Assembly (NCBI RefSeq): GCF_016482825.1
Contig: NZ_JAEMNV010000004.1
Span: 523,655-587,654, forward strand
DNA length: 64,000 nt
Origin: Antrihabitans stalagmiti
Lineage (GTDB): Bacteria > Actinomycetota > Actinomycetes > Mycobacteriales > Mycobacteriaceae
Reading direction: 5' to 3'
The notes below the pieces were generated by a model that did no database searches, had not been told where the DNA came from, and worked only from the letters and a program-made list of their open reading frames with translations. How positions within the stretch are numbered: position 1 is the stretch's first letter; every line of letters begins with the position of its first letter. Position numbers and translations under genes: made by a program. Positions 8,220 to 17,512 of the stretch are shown here, piece after piece.

Positions 8220-9478
8220 CCACCTCGATTCCAGCGGCGCATGATCGTGCAAGCAACGAGGTTGCCTTGCGTTGGAGTCCATCGGCATTGACGCTGTCGG
8301 TGGTCACCTGCGCCGCTGCCGCACTCGCGGTCGCGGTCATCGGTTCGAGTTGGCAGTTGTTGGCTTTCGCCGCACCGCTGATAGGTGTGCTTGCCTCGGT
8401 GCTGTGGCAGCAACGGGAGACGAGGGTGCGGGTCACGGCCAGTCCCGGACTTGTCAGGTGTTTCGAAACCGAAGACGCCGAGATCGAGGTTCGGTTCGAC
8501 ACGACGGATTCGTCGAATTCGATTGTCCGCGTTGCCCCGACAGCGGTTCGTGGTCTCGACGTCGAATCCGACGGCGATACCATGCGCGTCTCGGCGCAAT
8601 TGTGGGGCCGGTATCTGCCGATGGTTCGCGTCGAAGTCACCTCCGCGGCGGGGCTGTTGGTCGGCACCGCGGACGCGGAGGTCGGGGAGGTCCACGTCTA
8701 CCCGCTCGCGGCCACACAGCGCACCCCGATCCCTCGCATCGATCTGCCCGACCGCCTCGGCACACATCTGACGCGCCATCACGGACCGGGTGTGGAATAC
8801 GCCGACATTCGGCCGTATGTACCGGGAGATCAACTGCGAGTGATCAATTGGCCTGTGTCCGCGCGGCGCGGGCGATTGCATGTGACCGAACGGCTCACCG
8901 ATCGGGCGGCCGACGTGGTCGTCGTGATCGATACCTACGACCAGGCGCCGGGGCCTGCGACCGAGGCGACCGAGCGTTCGGTACGCGGTGCAACACAGGT
9001 GGTGCAGAGCGCGCTGCAACGTGGTGATCGCACGGGAGTCATCGGGCTCGGTCGGGCGCCGCGTTGGCTTGCGCCGGACATGGGTCGTCGCCAGTTCTAT
9101 CGGATTTTGGACACAGTTCTCGCTGTCGGCGACGAGTTTGCCAGCACTACAGGCACTTTGGCGCCACGGGCGGCCTTGCCGCCCGGAGCGTTGGTGGTTG
9201 CGTTCTCCACGTTGCTCGACACCGAATTTGCGTTGTCGCTGATCGACCTCCGGAAGCGGGGACATCCGGTAGTTGCGGTCGATGTATTGCGTGGACCCCC
9301 GTTCGAAGACGAACTCACCCCTGGGTTGGCACGAATGTGGCGGCTCGAGCGCGCTGCGATGTATCGCGACATGGGGACGGTCGGGGTGGATATCGTGGCG
9401 TGGCGAGAAGGAATCACCCTCGACCTGGTGCTGCAGTTGGTCCCCGACCATGCAGGCAAACACAGGGTGCGGCGATGA
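8216..9478 (+). CDS. DUF58 / von Willebrand A-like membrane protein
   Basis: The protein has 420 residues, with two hydrophobic helices (about 24-62) and a beta-rich middle. A DUF58 core begins at EYADIRPYVPGDQLRVINWPVSAR (about residues 197-220) and a VVVVIDTYD strand follows. DUF58 proteins are the usual MoxR partners. ATG overlaps the moxR stop and the stop overlaps the next gene, so the set is translationally coupled. Confidence 0.88.
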   Translation: MTTSIPAAHDRASNEVALRWSPSALTLSVVTCAAAALAVAVIGSSWQLLAFAAPLIGVLASVLWQQRETRVRVTASPGLVRCFETEDAEIEVRFDTTDSSNSIVRVAPTAVRGLDVESDGDTMRVSAQLWGRYLPMVRVEVTSAAGLLVGTADAEVGEVHVYPLAATQRTPIPRIDLPDRLGTHLTRHHGPGVEYADIRPYVPGDQLRVINWPVSARRGRLHVTERLTDRAADVVVVIDTYDQAPGPATEATERSVRGATQVVQSALQRGDRTGVIGLGRAPRWLAPDMGRRQFYRILDTVLAVGDEFASTTGTLAPRAALPPGALVVAFSTLLDTEFALSLIDLRKRGHPVVAVDVLRGPPFEDELTPGLARMWRLERAAMYRDMGTVGVDIVAWREGITLDLVLQLVPDHAGKHRVRR

Positions 9479-9990
9479 CCTCGACGAAGACCTCGCAAAA
9501 GCTCCCGCAGAACCTCGCCTATCGGCTGTTCGCCGTCGCAGCGGGCTTGGTCATGGTTGCCGCGACGCTGCCCAGCGCGCCAACGATTGCGATGGCTGTC
9601 GCTGCCCCTGCCGCCCTGCTCGTCGTTTTGAGTGCGTGGATTCGTTCCGCGGCAGCGCCCGCGGTACTTGCCTGCGTCGCGGTTCTGGCGTTGGGCGAGC
9701 CGTCGGCAGTACTGGCCTCGGCAGCCGGTCTTGCCGCGACGTTGTATCTGCTGATGATTCACGCAGAGGCGACGACCACCGTGCAGTCGCTACCGACGAC
9801 GTGGCAGACCCTGCTCGGCGCAGTCGGTTTCGCGTGCGTCGGTCTTGCGGTCGTTGCTGTTCCACTGGAGGTGGCGTGGCTGCCGGTGTTCGCCCCGGTT
9901 GTCGTCGTACTGCTGTTCGCGTTGGCCGTTGCGCCGATCGCGGCGGCTACTTCAGGCCAACGTAAGGACCACATCGGACAGGGCAGGTGA
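9475..9990 (+). CDS. Integral membrane protein ending the MoxR operon
   Basis: The 171-residue, very hydrophobic protein has about five to six predicted helices and no recognised family signature. The ATG overlaps the DUF58 stop. Its last 39 bases overlap the 3' end of the convergent hydratase gene on the other strand, where the operon meets the steroid cluster with no terminator between them. Confidence 0.75.
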   Translation: MTSTKTSQKLPQNLAYRLFAVAAGLVMVAATLPSAPTIAMAVAAPAALLVVLSAWIRSAAAPAVLACVAVLALGEPSAVLASAAGLAATLYLLMIHAEATTTVQSLPTTWQTLLGAVGFACVGLAVVAVPLEVAWLPVFAPVVVVLLFALAVAPIAAATSGQRKDHIGQGR

Positions 9991-10812
9991 GTTGTCGCGA
10001 TCGACGACCGACGCGTCGACGATCAGGTATCCGTCCGCCTGCCAGATGCGGATACGGAGCGTCTCGCCGGGAAACACAACTCCGGCGAAACGGGCGCGGA
10101 AACCCTTGACGCGCGCGGCGTCGCCGCCGAGCGCCGCGTCCACAACACTCTTGCAGACGATTCCGTACGTGCAGAGGCCATGCAGAATCGGTCGCGGGAA
10201 TCCTGCTGCAGCGGCGAACGCGGGATCGGAATGCAGCGGATTTCGGTCGCCGCACATCCGGTACAGCAGCGCCTGCTGGGGCAGCGTCGTCGTCTTCACC
10301 TCGAGGTCGGGTGCGCGGTCGGGCAATTCTCGCGACTCGGAAGGGCCACGCTCACCGCCGAATCCGCCTTCACCACGGGCGAAGATGGACGAGCGGGACT
10401 GCCACAGCTCGTTGCCGTCCACGTCGACCGTTGTCGATTCCTGAACGATCACCGCAGCCTTGCCCTTGTCCCACACCTCGGCAATGCGCGTTGTCGTCGT
10501 CGCTTTTCCGGATGCAGGCAGCGGCCGGGTGACGGTGACCTCCTGGCTGCCGTGCACGATCTTTGCGAGATCTATTTCGACGCCGGGAAACGACACCCGA
10601 GGTGCTTCGGTTGCATGGAAGGTTGCTGCGACGGTTGCAAACGTGGGAAGCACCTGTGGTGCAACATCTTCCAGGTAGCGCAGCTCGGTGTCTGCCAGCG
10701 GGCTCGCGCCCGCGCCGAGTGCGAGATGGTAGAGCTGCACGTCGGACGGGTCCCAGCTGAACGACGCCGCGGGTAGTTCGGCACCGATTGCGGTACTCGG
10801 ATCGATGGGCAC
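9952..10812 (-). CDS. chsH3: Two-domain MaoC-type enoyl-CoA hydratase (ChsH3/Rv3538-like)
   Basis: The 286-residue protein has a degenerate N-terminal hot-dog half and a C-terminal MaoC half carrying YRMCGDRNPLHSDP (about residues 182-195), the R-specific hydratase signature. The family resembles the hydratase part of peroxisomal multifunctional enzyme 2 and should hydrate a steroid side-chain enoyl-CoA. GTG start. It lies nine bases after kstD on the same strand, an order shared with Rv3537-Rv3538. The gene symbol follows that homology and is less certain than the chemistry. Confidence 0.82.
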   Translation of the reverse strand: MPIDPSTAIGAELPAASFSWDPSDVQLYHLALGAGASPLADTELRYLEDVAPQVLPTFATVAATFHATEAPRVSFPGVEIDLAKIVHGSQEVTVTRPLPASGKATTTTRIAEVWDKGKAAVIVQESTTVDVDGNELWQSRSSIFARGEGGFGGERGPSESRELPDRAPDLEVKTTTLPQQALLYRMCGDRNPLHSDPAFAAAAGFPRPILHGLCTYGIVCKSVVDAALGGDAARVKGFRARFAGVVFPGETLRIRIWQADGYLIVDASVVDRDNSPALSDVVLTLA

Positions 10813-10821
10813 TGATCGTCC

Positions 10822-12525
10822 TCAGTTCGTGATGCGGTCGGCGGTCTGGGACTTCGACTTCGCCCGTTCGGCGATGTCGAGTACGGCGAGATAGCCGAAT
10901 GTCATTGCGGGACCGATGGTTGCTCCGGGGCCGGCGTAGGTGTGTCCCATCACCGGTGCGCTGGTGTTGCCGACCGCGTAGAGACCGTCGATGACGCTGC
11001 CGTCCTCGCGCAGCACTCGAGCAGCGGTGTCGGTGCGCAACCCGCCCTTGGTGCCGAGGTCGCCGGGCACCATCTTGATCGCGTAGTAAGGCGCCTTTTC
11101 CAACGCTCCGAGACTCGGGTTCGGTTTGTTGCGCGGATCGCCGTAGTAGTGGTCGTAGCCGCTGACTCCGCGACCGAAGTCGTCGTCGTGGCCTTTGTGC
11201 GCAAAGCCGTTGAACCGCTCGACCGTTGCAGTCAGAGCGTCTGCAGGCAGACCGACCTTGGTCGCAAGCTCGGCGATGGTCGGCGCCGAGGTGACGATTC
11301 CGGCCTCTACCCATCGTTTCGGAAAACGTTGCTCCGGTTGCAGTCCCGCGAACATATAGCGGTCGCGATAGCGCTGATCGAGGATCATCCACGTCGGGAC
11401 GTTTTCGCCTGGCCCCTCGCCGATGCCGTTTTCGCCGCCGTACATCCGGTGTACTGCTTCGACGTAGGGTGCGGCCTCGTTGAGGAATCGTTGCCCGCGG
11501 TCGTTGACCATGATCGCGCCGGGCAGGTTGCGTTCGGCAAGGCAGAACCACGGCCCGCCGGTGAGCGGGATCGATGGACCCCACCATGCGTCTTCCATCA
11601 GATCTGTTGCAGCACCAAGTTTCTGACCGGCCTGGATGCCGTCGCCGGTGTTCGCTTTCGCGCCGACAGTCCACTCGATGCCGATGGGCTCGCGCTGATA
11701 CTTCTTGCGCATCTCCTCGTTCTGTTCGAAACCGCCGGAGGCGAGGATGACACCGTAGCGAGCTGTGATGAGCTGCGGTTGCCCGTTGATCAACACGTCG
11801 ACGCCGGTGACGACACCGTTCTCGGTGCGGAGATCGGTCATCGGGGTGTCGAGCATGATCGGAACGTTGGCGTCCAACAACCCTTTTCGCATGCCGGCGA
11901 CAAACGCCTGGCCACGACCGAGCAGATGTTTGCCGGTGAGCCGCGCGAGCGTGAGCCGCGCACCGACCCGCATGATACGAAGTTTGCCCCTGTAGTGCCG
12001 CTTGCGGAGGTTGAGCCACTTGTAATCGGCCTGTGTGACAACGACGTTCAGCGGAGCTTTGCCGTAATCGGGCTCGAGATTGGCAAGTTCGGCGCCGAGC
12101 GTCTTGGCGTTGAAAGGTTTGGGCTCCATCGTGCGGCCACCGAGACGACCGCCGGGTGCCTCGGGGTAGTAGTCGGAGTAGCCGGGAACCCAACTGAACC
12201 GCAGCGGGGTGTGTCGCAGCACGAACGAGATGACCTCGGGTCCACGATCGATGTAGGTGTCGATCTTCTCGGGCGGCACGTCTGCGCCGACGATGTGGTG
12301 GAGGTAGGTCCGCGCGGCTTCGAGGTCGTCGTCGACGCCGTCCGCAGCGAGTGCCTCGTTGGTCGGGATCCAGACGCCACCACCGGAGCGGGCTGTCGAG
12401 CCGCCGTAGTGGGGTGCCTTTTCGATGATGACGACACTCAGTCCGCGGTGGGCCGCGGTGAGGGCGGAGGTCATGCCGCCGGCGCCACTGCCGACAACGA
12501 CGATGTCGTATTCGAGCTTGCTCAT
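10822..12525 (-). CDS. kstD: 3-Ketosteroid delta1-dehydrogenase
   Basis: The 567-residue flavoprotein has an FAD-binding VVGSGAGG near residues 10-17 and a C-terminal HTYAGPGATIGPAM motif containing the catalytic Tyr and Gly of KstD. It introduces the C1-C2 double bond into 3-ketosteroids; together with KshA this opens ring B. The ATG at 12525 is preceded one base away by a perfect KstR-type operator, so the transcript is probably leaderless or nearly so. A long upstream in-frame extension crosses that operator and is rejected. Which KstD isoform it is cannot be settled from sequence reading alone. Confidence 0.93.
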   Translation of the reverse strand: MSKLEYDIVVVGSGAGGMTSALTAAHRGLSVVIIEKAPHYGGSTARSGGGVWIPTNEALAADGVDDDLEAARTYLHHIVGADVPPEKIDTYIDRGPEVISFVLRHTPLRFSWVPGYSDYYPEAPGGRLGGRTMEPKPFNAKTLGAELANLEPDYGKAPLNVVVTQADYKWLNLRKRHYRGKLRIMRVGARLTLARLTGKHLLGRGQAFVAGMRKGLLDANVPIMLDTPMTDLRTENGVVTGVDVLINGQPQLITARYGVILASGGFEQNEEMRKKYQREPIGIEWTVGAKANTGDGIQAGQKLGAATDLMEDAWWGPSIPLTGGPWFCLAERNLPGAIMVNDRGQRFLNEAAPYVEAVHRMYGGENGIGEGPGENVPTWMILDQRYRDRYMFAGLQPEQRFPKRWVEAGIVTSAPTIAELATKVGLPADALTATVERFNGFAHKGHDDDFGRGVSGYDHYYGDPRNKPNPSLGALEKAPYYAIKMVPGDLGTKGGLRTDTAARVLREDGSVIDGLYAVGNTSAPVMGHTYAGPGATIGPAMTFGYLAVLDIAERAKSKSQTADRITN

Positions 12526-12526
12526 G

Positions 12527-12540
12527 TAGAACACGTTATA
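12527..12540. promoter_or_regulatory. KstR-type operator upstream of kstD
   Basis: TAGAACACGTTATA matches T-nn-AAC-nn-GTT-nn-A at every fixed position. It lies one base from the kstD ATG and covers a TATAAC -10-like hexamer read on the minus strand. The identical 14-mer occurs upstream of kshA. Confidence 0.88.
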
Positions 12541-12604
12541 GAATGATGGGCCTGCGGGTCCAATCTTTCTGCCAGGAAGTATCGCGGAATTTTGCGAGCC
12601 AAAC

Positions 12605-12618
12605 CGAAACACGTTGCA
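12605..12618. promoter_or_regulatory. Weak KstR-like site upstream of the flavoprotein gene
   Basis: CGAAACACGTTGCA keeps the AAC-nn-GTT core and the terminal A but has C for the first T. It lies 22 bases before the ATG at 12640 and could control the flavoprotein-hsaEGF operon together with the strong site at 12527. Confidence 0.45.
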
Positions 12619-12639
12619 GTTTTGCGAGAGGTGCAATCG

Positions 12640-14241
12640 ATGACCTGGGATCTTTCGGCCGATGTGGTCGTTATCGGCTACGGCGCGGCCGGTACGTCGG
12701 CGGCACTGGAGGCTGTGGCCGGGGGCACGAAGGTCGTTGCGATCGACCGTTTCAACGGCGGCGGTGCGACCGAACTCTCCGGTGGCGTCGTGTACGCGGG
12801 CGGCGGAACGTCGATCCAGCGGGCAGCCGGAGTCGAGGACACACCGGAGGCGATGTTGGCCTACCTGACCCACGAGGTCGGCGACGCTGTGTCCCCGGAG
12901 ACGCTGCGTCGATTCGTCGACGGCAGCCCAGCGATGATCGATTGGCTCAGCGCACACGGTGTCCCGTTCGAAGGGTCGCTGTGCCCGTACAAGACGTCCT
13001 ACCCGAGCAACAAGCACTATCTCTACTACTCGGGAAGCGAAGCGGCAGGTGCCTTCCGTGGCATCGCAAAGCCCGCGCCGCGAGGACACCGCGCGAAAGC
13101 CAAGGGAACGTCGGGCAAGAAGATCTCGGGTCCACTGGCAGCCGCGGCGAAGGTTGCGGGTGTGGACTTCCGGCCGCACACCCGCGCGACGAAGTTGGTC
13201 ACCGACGACGAGGGGCGAGTGATCGGCGTGGAGGCCACGACGATGCGCGACGCACCGGCAAAGGTGCAGACCCTGTTCGCCAGATTGGCGCGGCTCTCGG
13301 CAAAACCTGGCATCTACTACCCGCCACTGCGGCGGGCGTTGGAAGCTCGGATCCTGAAGCTCGAACGCGCGCATGCCAAACCGATTCGTATCGAAGCTCG
13401 GTCCGGTGTGATCGTGAGTGCAGGCGGCTTCATCGCCAACCGCGAACTCGTCAAGGAACACGCACCGCAATACCGTGGCGGCCTGGTTCTCGGAACGACG
13501 GGTGACGACGGCAGCGGTATCGCGCTCGCGCAGAGTGTCGGCGCCGCCACCGATCGGCTCGGCAACGTCTCCGCATGGCGTTTCATCGTTCCGCCGTCAG
13601 CGTTCCTGCGGGCATTGGTCGTCGACAAGGCCGGGTCGCGGGTGATCGACGAATCCCGATACGGCGCCGCAGTCGGTCACGCCCTCATCGCCGACCACGA
13701 GGGCAGGGGCTGGTTGCTCGCCGACGCCGACCTCGTTCGCGAAGCGCGTTCCCAACTCGGCGACCAGTCGACCTGGTTTCAACGATTGCAGGCCGAGGGG
13801 CTCTTCCGGCTCGAAGCCAAGAAAGGCGCCACAGTCGAGGAAGTGGCGCGACGTGCGGGTGTCGACCCCGCGGGTCTGCTTGCAACCGTGACCGAACACA
13901 ACCTCGCCATCGACGCGGGCGAACCCGATCCGGTCGGGAAGCCCGCCGAGTTCACCAAAGCCGTACGGACGCCGCCCTTCTCGTTGTTCGATATCTCTAT
14001 CAAACCGAGCGTGACGAATCCGTGCCCGATGCTGACGCTCGGTGGCGTCGTCGTCGACGAAGCAACGGGAGCCGTCAAGACAGCGGGTGGGCAGGATATT
14101 CCAGGTTTGTATGCGGCGGGCCGGACCGCCGTCGGAATTTGCTCGAACTCCTACGTCAGCGGGTTGTCGATCGCGGACTGCATTTTCTCCGGCAGGCGCG
14201 CTGGTTTGCATGCCGCGCAGCGTGCCCGGGTAGCCAGGTAG
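12640..14241 (+). CDS. KstD-like FAD-binding steroid dehydrogenase, second paralogue
   Basis: The 533-residue protein has an N-terminal VVIGYGAAG FAD motif (residues 10-18) and a C-terminal NSYVSGLSIADCIFSG, which differs from the YAGPGATIGPAM motif of the adjacent kstD. It belongs to the fumarate reductase/KstD flavoprotein family and may oxidise another bond, for example as a 3-ketosteroid delta4-(5alpha)-dehydrogenase (inference). GAGAGG precedes the ATG at 12640. It opens an operon with hsaE, hsaG and hsaF, pointing to a role in ring degradation. Confidence 0.75.
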   Translation: MTWDLSADVVVIGYGAAGTSAALEAVAGGTKVVAIDRFNGGGATELSGGVVYAGGGTSIQRAAGVEDTPEAMLAYLTHEVGDAVSPETLRRFVDGSPAMIDWLSAHGVPFEGSLCPYKTSYPSNKHYLYYSGSEAAGAFRGIAKPAPRGHRAKAKGTSGKKISGPLAAAAKVAGVDFRPHTRATKLVTDDEGRVIGVEATTMRDAPAKVQTLFARLARLSAKPGIYYPPLRRALEARILKLERAHAKPIRIEARSGVIVSAGGFIANRELVKEHAPQYRGGLVLGTTGDDGSGIALAQSVGAATDRLGNVSAWRFIVPPSAFLRALVVDKAGSRVIDESRYGAAVGHALIADHEGRGWLLADADLVREARSQLGDQSTWFQRLQAEGLFRLEAKKGATVEEVARRAGVDPAGLLATVTEHNLAIDAGEPDPVGKPAEFTKAVRTPPFSLFDISIKPSVTNPCPMLTLGGVVVDEATGAVKTAGGQDIPGLYAAGRTAVGICSNSYVSGLSIADCIFSGRRAGLHAAQRARVAR

Positions 14242-14257
14242 GACAGGGAAGGGACCA

Positions 14258-15043
14258 ATGCTCACCACAGAGGAACGCGCCGACATCGCGGGCAGGCTCG
14301 CCGCTGCCGAGCGTGACCGGACGCCGATCGGTCCGCTCACCGCAGCTTTTGCCGACATCGACGTCGTCGACGCCTACGAAATTCAGCTACTCAACATCCG
14401 GAACAGGCTCGCCGCCGGAGCCAGGGTGGTCGGGCACAAGGTCGGGCTGTCGTCGAAGGCGATGCAGCAGATGATGGGCGTCGACGAACCCGATTACGGC
14501 CACCTCCTCGCCGACATGGCGGTGAGCGAAGACGAACCGATACCGGCTGCGCGATACTGCTTTCCGCGCGTCGAGGTCGAGGTCGGGTTCGTACTCGGCG
14601 CCGATCTGCCCGGCGAGGACTGCACCGAAGCCGACGTCCTCGCGGCAACCGAGGCCGTCGCGCCGTCCATCGAATTGATCGACAGTCGCATCACGGATTG
14701 GAAGATCAAGCTCGAGGACACCATCTCCGACAACGCGTCCTCCGCGGGTTTCGTCCTCGGCAAGGAACGAGTAAAGCCCGGCGACATCGACCTGCGCGGG
14801 ATCGATGCGACCCTGCATCGCAACGGCGAACTCATCGCCGAAGGTCGCAGCGACGCGGTTCTCGGTGATCCGGTGATTGCCGTCGCGTGGCTTGCCCGCA
14901 AGGTCGCGAGTTTCGGTGTGCGGTTGAAAGCCGGCGACATCGTCCTGCCCGGGTCGTGCACGCGGGCGATCGACGTTCGGCCAGGTGACAGTTTCCACGC
15001 AGACTTCAGCGGGCTCGGGTCCGTTTCGCTGCAATTCGTATAG
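14258..15043 (+). CDS. hsaE: HsaE, 2-hydroxyhexa-2,4-dienoate hydratase
   Basis: The 261-residue protein belongs to the 2-keto-4-pentenoate hydratase (MhpD/HpaG) family, shown by [18 protein letters not shown] near residue 53 and the acidic metal-site region [10 protein letters not shown]. It hydrates the small dienoate released when HsaD cleaves the opened ring A. AGGGAAGGG precedes the ATG. hsaG follows after eight bases and hsaF after that, the conserved meta-cleavage tail order. Confidence 0.92.
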   Translation: MLTTEERADIAGRLAAAERDRTPIGPLTAAFADIDVVDAYEIQLLNIRNRLAAGARVVGHKVGLSSKAMQQMMGVDEPDYGHLLADMAVSEDEPIPAARYCFPRVEVEVGFVLGADLPGEDCTEADVLAATEAVAPSIELIDSRITDWKIKLEDTISDNASSAGFVLGKERVKPGDIDLRGIDATLHRNGELIAEGRSDAVLGDPVIAVAWLARKVASFGVRLKAGDIVLPGSCTRAIDVRPGDSFHADFSGLGSVSLQFV

Positions 15044-15051
15044 GGGTTCAG

Positions 15052-15954
15052 ATGACTAAAGCGACAGTGGCCATTGTCGGTTCCGGCAACATCAGCACCG
15101 ACCTGTTGTACAAGTTGCAACGCTCCGACGTTCTCGAAGCGCGGTGGATGATCGGTATCGATCCCAACAGCGACGGACTTGCCCGGGCCCGCGGTCTCGG
15201 CCTGGAAACCTCTGCGGGTGGCGTCGATTGGCTGCTTGCACAGCCCGAGTTGCCCGACCTGATCTTCGAAGCCACGTCGGCATACGTGCACAGGGCCGCG
15301 GCGCCAAGGTATGCCGAAGCTGGCATTCGCGCGATCGATCTGACACCCGCTGCGGTCGGGCCTGCCGTCGTGCCGTCGGTGAACCTCGGTGAGCATCTCG
15401 ACGCGCCGAACGTCAACATGATCACGTGTGGGGGACAGGCGACCATCCCCATGGTTGCTGCGGTCTCGCGTGTCGTCGAAGTCTCCTATGCCGAGATCGT
15501 CGCATCGGTGGCCTCGGTCTCCGCGGGTCCGGGGACGCGCGCGAACATCGACGAGTTCACCAAGACGACCAGCCGTGGCGTCGAAACCATCGGTGGCGCG
15601 AAGCGGGGCAAGGCGATCATCGTGCTCAATCCGGCCGATCCGCCGATGATCATGCGCGACACCATCTTCTGTGCCATCCCCGAGGATGCCGACACAGCCG
15701 CGATCACCGAATCGGTACACCGGATGGTGGCAGCCGTGCAGGACTACGTACCCGGCTATCGGTTGCTCAACGAACCGCAGTTCGATCCGCCGTCGGTGGT
15801 GTCCGGCGGTCTTGCGAAGGTGTCCATCTTCGTCGAAGTGGAAGGTGCCGGGGACTATCTGCCGCCCTACGCGGGCAATCTCGACATCATGACCGCGGCC
15901 GCCGCCAAGGTTGGCGCCGAAGCCGCGAAGCAAATACTCGACGTGCGTGTGTGA
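15052..15954 (+). CDS. hsaG: HsaG, acylating acetaldehyde/propionaldehyde dehydrogenase
   Basis: The 300-residue protein has an NAD-binding VGSGNIST (residues 9-16) and the catalytic Cys126 in ITCGGQAT. It oxidises the aldehyde made by HsaF to its CoA ester using NAD and CoA, normally by channelling inside an HsaF-HsaG complex. In the steroid route the aldehyde is propanal and the product propionyl-CoA. Confidence 0.94.
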   Translation: MTKATVAIVGSGNISTDLLYKLQRSDVLEARWMIGIDPNSDGLARARGLGLETSAGGVDWLLAQPELPDLIFEATSAYVHRAAAPRYAEAGIRAIDLTPAAVGPAVVPSVNLGEHLDAPNVNMITCGGQATIPMVAAVSRVVEVSYAEIVASVASVSAGPGTRANIDEFTKTTSRGVETIGGAKRGKAIIVLNPADPPMIMRDTIFCAIPEDADTAAITESVHRMVAAVQDYVPGYRLLNEPQFDPPSVVSGGLAKVSIFVEVEGAGDYLPPYAGNLDIMTAAAAKVGAEAAKQILDVRV

Positions 15955-15965
15955 GGAACAGACTT

Positions 15966-17024
15966 ATGACGAACAAGACGAATACGCCTCGCCCCTTCTC
16001 CGACGCGATCGACATCCGAGTCACCGACACCTCACTGCGTGACGGGTCCCACCACAAGCGGCACCAATTCACGGCGGAGGACGTCGAGAACATCGTTGCG
16101 GCGCTCGACGGTGCCGGCGTACCTGTCATCGAGGTGACCCACGGGGATGGCCTCGGTGGCTCGTCCTTCAACTACGGATTCTCGAAAACACCTGAACAGG
16201 AATTGATTTCGATCGCGGCAAAGACTGCCAAGAATGCGAAGATCGCCTTCCTGATGCTGCCTGGTGTCGGTGTCAAAGAGGACATCGTGATCGCTCAGGA
16301 CAACGGTGCATCGATCTGCAGAATCGCGACGCACTGCACCGAAGCCGACGTGTCGATCCAGCACTTCGGTCTCGCCCGCGAACGCGGCCTGGAGACCGTC
16401 GGCTTCTTGATGATGTCGCACACGCAACCGCCGGAGTTCCTGGCCAAGCAGGCGCGGATCATGGCGGACGCGGGATGTCAGTGCGTGTACGTCGTCGATT
16501 CGGCGGGAGCCCTGGTTCTGGAGCAGGTGTCGGATCGAGTCGCCGCCATCGTCGACGAACTGCACGGTGATGCTCAGGTCGGGTTCCACGGTCACGAGAA
16601 CCTCGACCTCGCTGTCGCCAACTCGGTGTATGCGATTCGCGCGGGTGCCTCGCAGATCGACGGCAGTACAAGGAGATTCGGCGCCGGTGCCGGCAATACG
16701 CCGGTCGAGGCTTTCGTCGGTGTCTGCGACAAGTTGGGCGTGCAGACGGGCATCGACTTCTTCAAGATCGCCGACGCCGCCGAAGACGTCGTCCGGCCGG
16801 TCATGCCGCAAGAATGTCTGCTCGATCGGCAGGCGCTGATGATGGGCTACGCGGGTGTGTACTCCAGCTTCCTCAAACATGCTGAGCGGCAAGCGGAACG
16901 CTACGGGGTATCGTCCGCCGAGATGCTCGTGCGAGCAGGTGCCCGAAAACTGGTCGGCGGCCAGGAGGACCAATTGATCGACATAGCAATCGAACTGCAG
17001 AAGGAAGCGGCGGCGAAGGGTTAG
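15966..17024 (+). CDS. hsaF: HsaF, 4-hydroxy-2-oxohexanoate aldolase
   Basis: The 352-residue protein belongs to the DmpG/HMG-CoA lyase-like metal aldolase family. [14 protein letters not shown] (about residues 22-35) carries catalytic and metal ligands, and [11 protein letters not shown] carries the metal-binding histidines. It cleaves 4-hydroxy-2-oxohexanoate to pyruvate and propanal, passed to HsaG. The ATG at 15966 lies 11 bases after the hsaG stop. Its stop overlaps by four bases the stop of a convergent minus-strand gene. Confidence 0.93.
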   Translation: MTNKTNTPRPFSDAIDIRVTDTSLRDGSHHKRHQFTAEDVENIVAALDGAGVPVIEVTHGDGLGGSSFNYGFSKTPEQELISIAAKTAKNAKIAFLMLPGVGVKEDIVIAQDNGASICRIATHCTEADVSIQHFGLARERGLETVGFLMMSHTQPPEFLAKQARIMADAGCQCVYVVDSAGALVLEQVSDRVAAIVDELHGDAQVGFHGHENLDLAVANSVYAIRAGASQIDGSTRRFGAGAGNTPVEAFVGVCDKLGVQTGIDFFKIADAAEDVVRPVMPQECLLDRQALMMGYAGVYSSFLKHAERQAERYGVSSAEMLVRAGARKLVGGQEDQLIDIAIELQKEAAAKG

Positions 17025-17512
17025 TGCCGTCGCTCGGTCGAGCGGTCCTGAATTGCTGCCTCGACTTCGTCGAGAGCGGTACGGATGAGCGTCCCGTACG
17101 CGTCGTCGGGAAGCGTGTCCAAACAGCCTCTGGCGGCGACGATCTCATCGTGTGCGACGTCGAAAGAACCGAGTAGACGGTAGTTTTCGGCCAGGTTGAG
17201 ATGCAGCGACGGGTAGAACGCCCGGACGTCCAGGTCGGCGTGGTGTTGCTGCGCACGGTCGTTGGTCAGGCTGTCCGCCGCGTCGAGTGCTCTGATGTCC
17301 CAGACAAGCGCCTGAGCGGGGTCGGTGTACAGATCGGCCAGGTAGTGGGCGAGCGTGCGCCGGTGCAGTGGATCGCCCGCAGGCCCGATCGTCGCCCAGG
17401 CTTCTAGCAGTGCCTCGCGTGCACCATCCTGATCTCCGTCGTGTCCCAATGCGACCGCCTGCGTTATGACGGCCATCGTAGCGTTCGCGGTGACAGTGTC
17501 CGGTGTGGTCAT
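17021..17512 (-). CDS. TPR-like helical protein, function unknown
   Basis: The 163-residue, alpha-helical protein contains tetratricopeptide-like stretches such as [21 protein letters not shown] and counting-type alternation throughout. No enzyme motif is visible. The ATG overlaps the stop of the upstream MerR-clamp gene (ATGA), so the two are co-translated. The acidic, Ala/Leu-rich composition fits a protein-protein interaction module. It may bind the MerR-clamp protein (inference). Confidence 0.7.
   Translation of the reverse strand: MTTPDTVTANATMAVITQAVALGHDGDQDGAREALLEAWATIGPAGDPLHRRTLAHYLADLYTDPAQALVWDIRALDAADSLTNDRAQQHHADLDVRAFYPSLHLNLAENYRLLGSFDVAHDEIVAARGCLDTLPDDAYGTLIRTALDEVEAAIQDRSTERRH

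Noticed and set aside
12526-13470. N-terminal extension of kstD to a 882-residue protein
   Set aside because: The extension is low-quality Arg/Cys-rich sequence, overlaps the divergent flavoprotein gene and would run through the KstR-type operator; the ATG at 12525 gives a normal KstD length.
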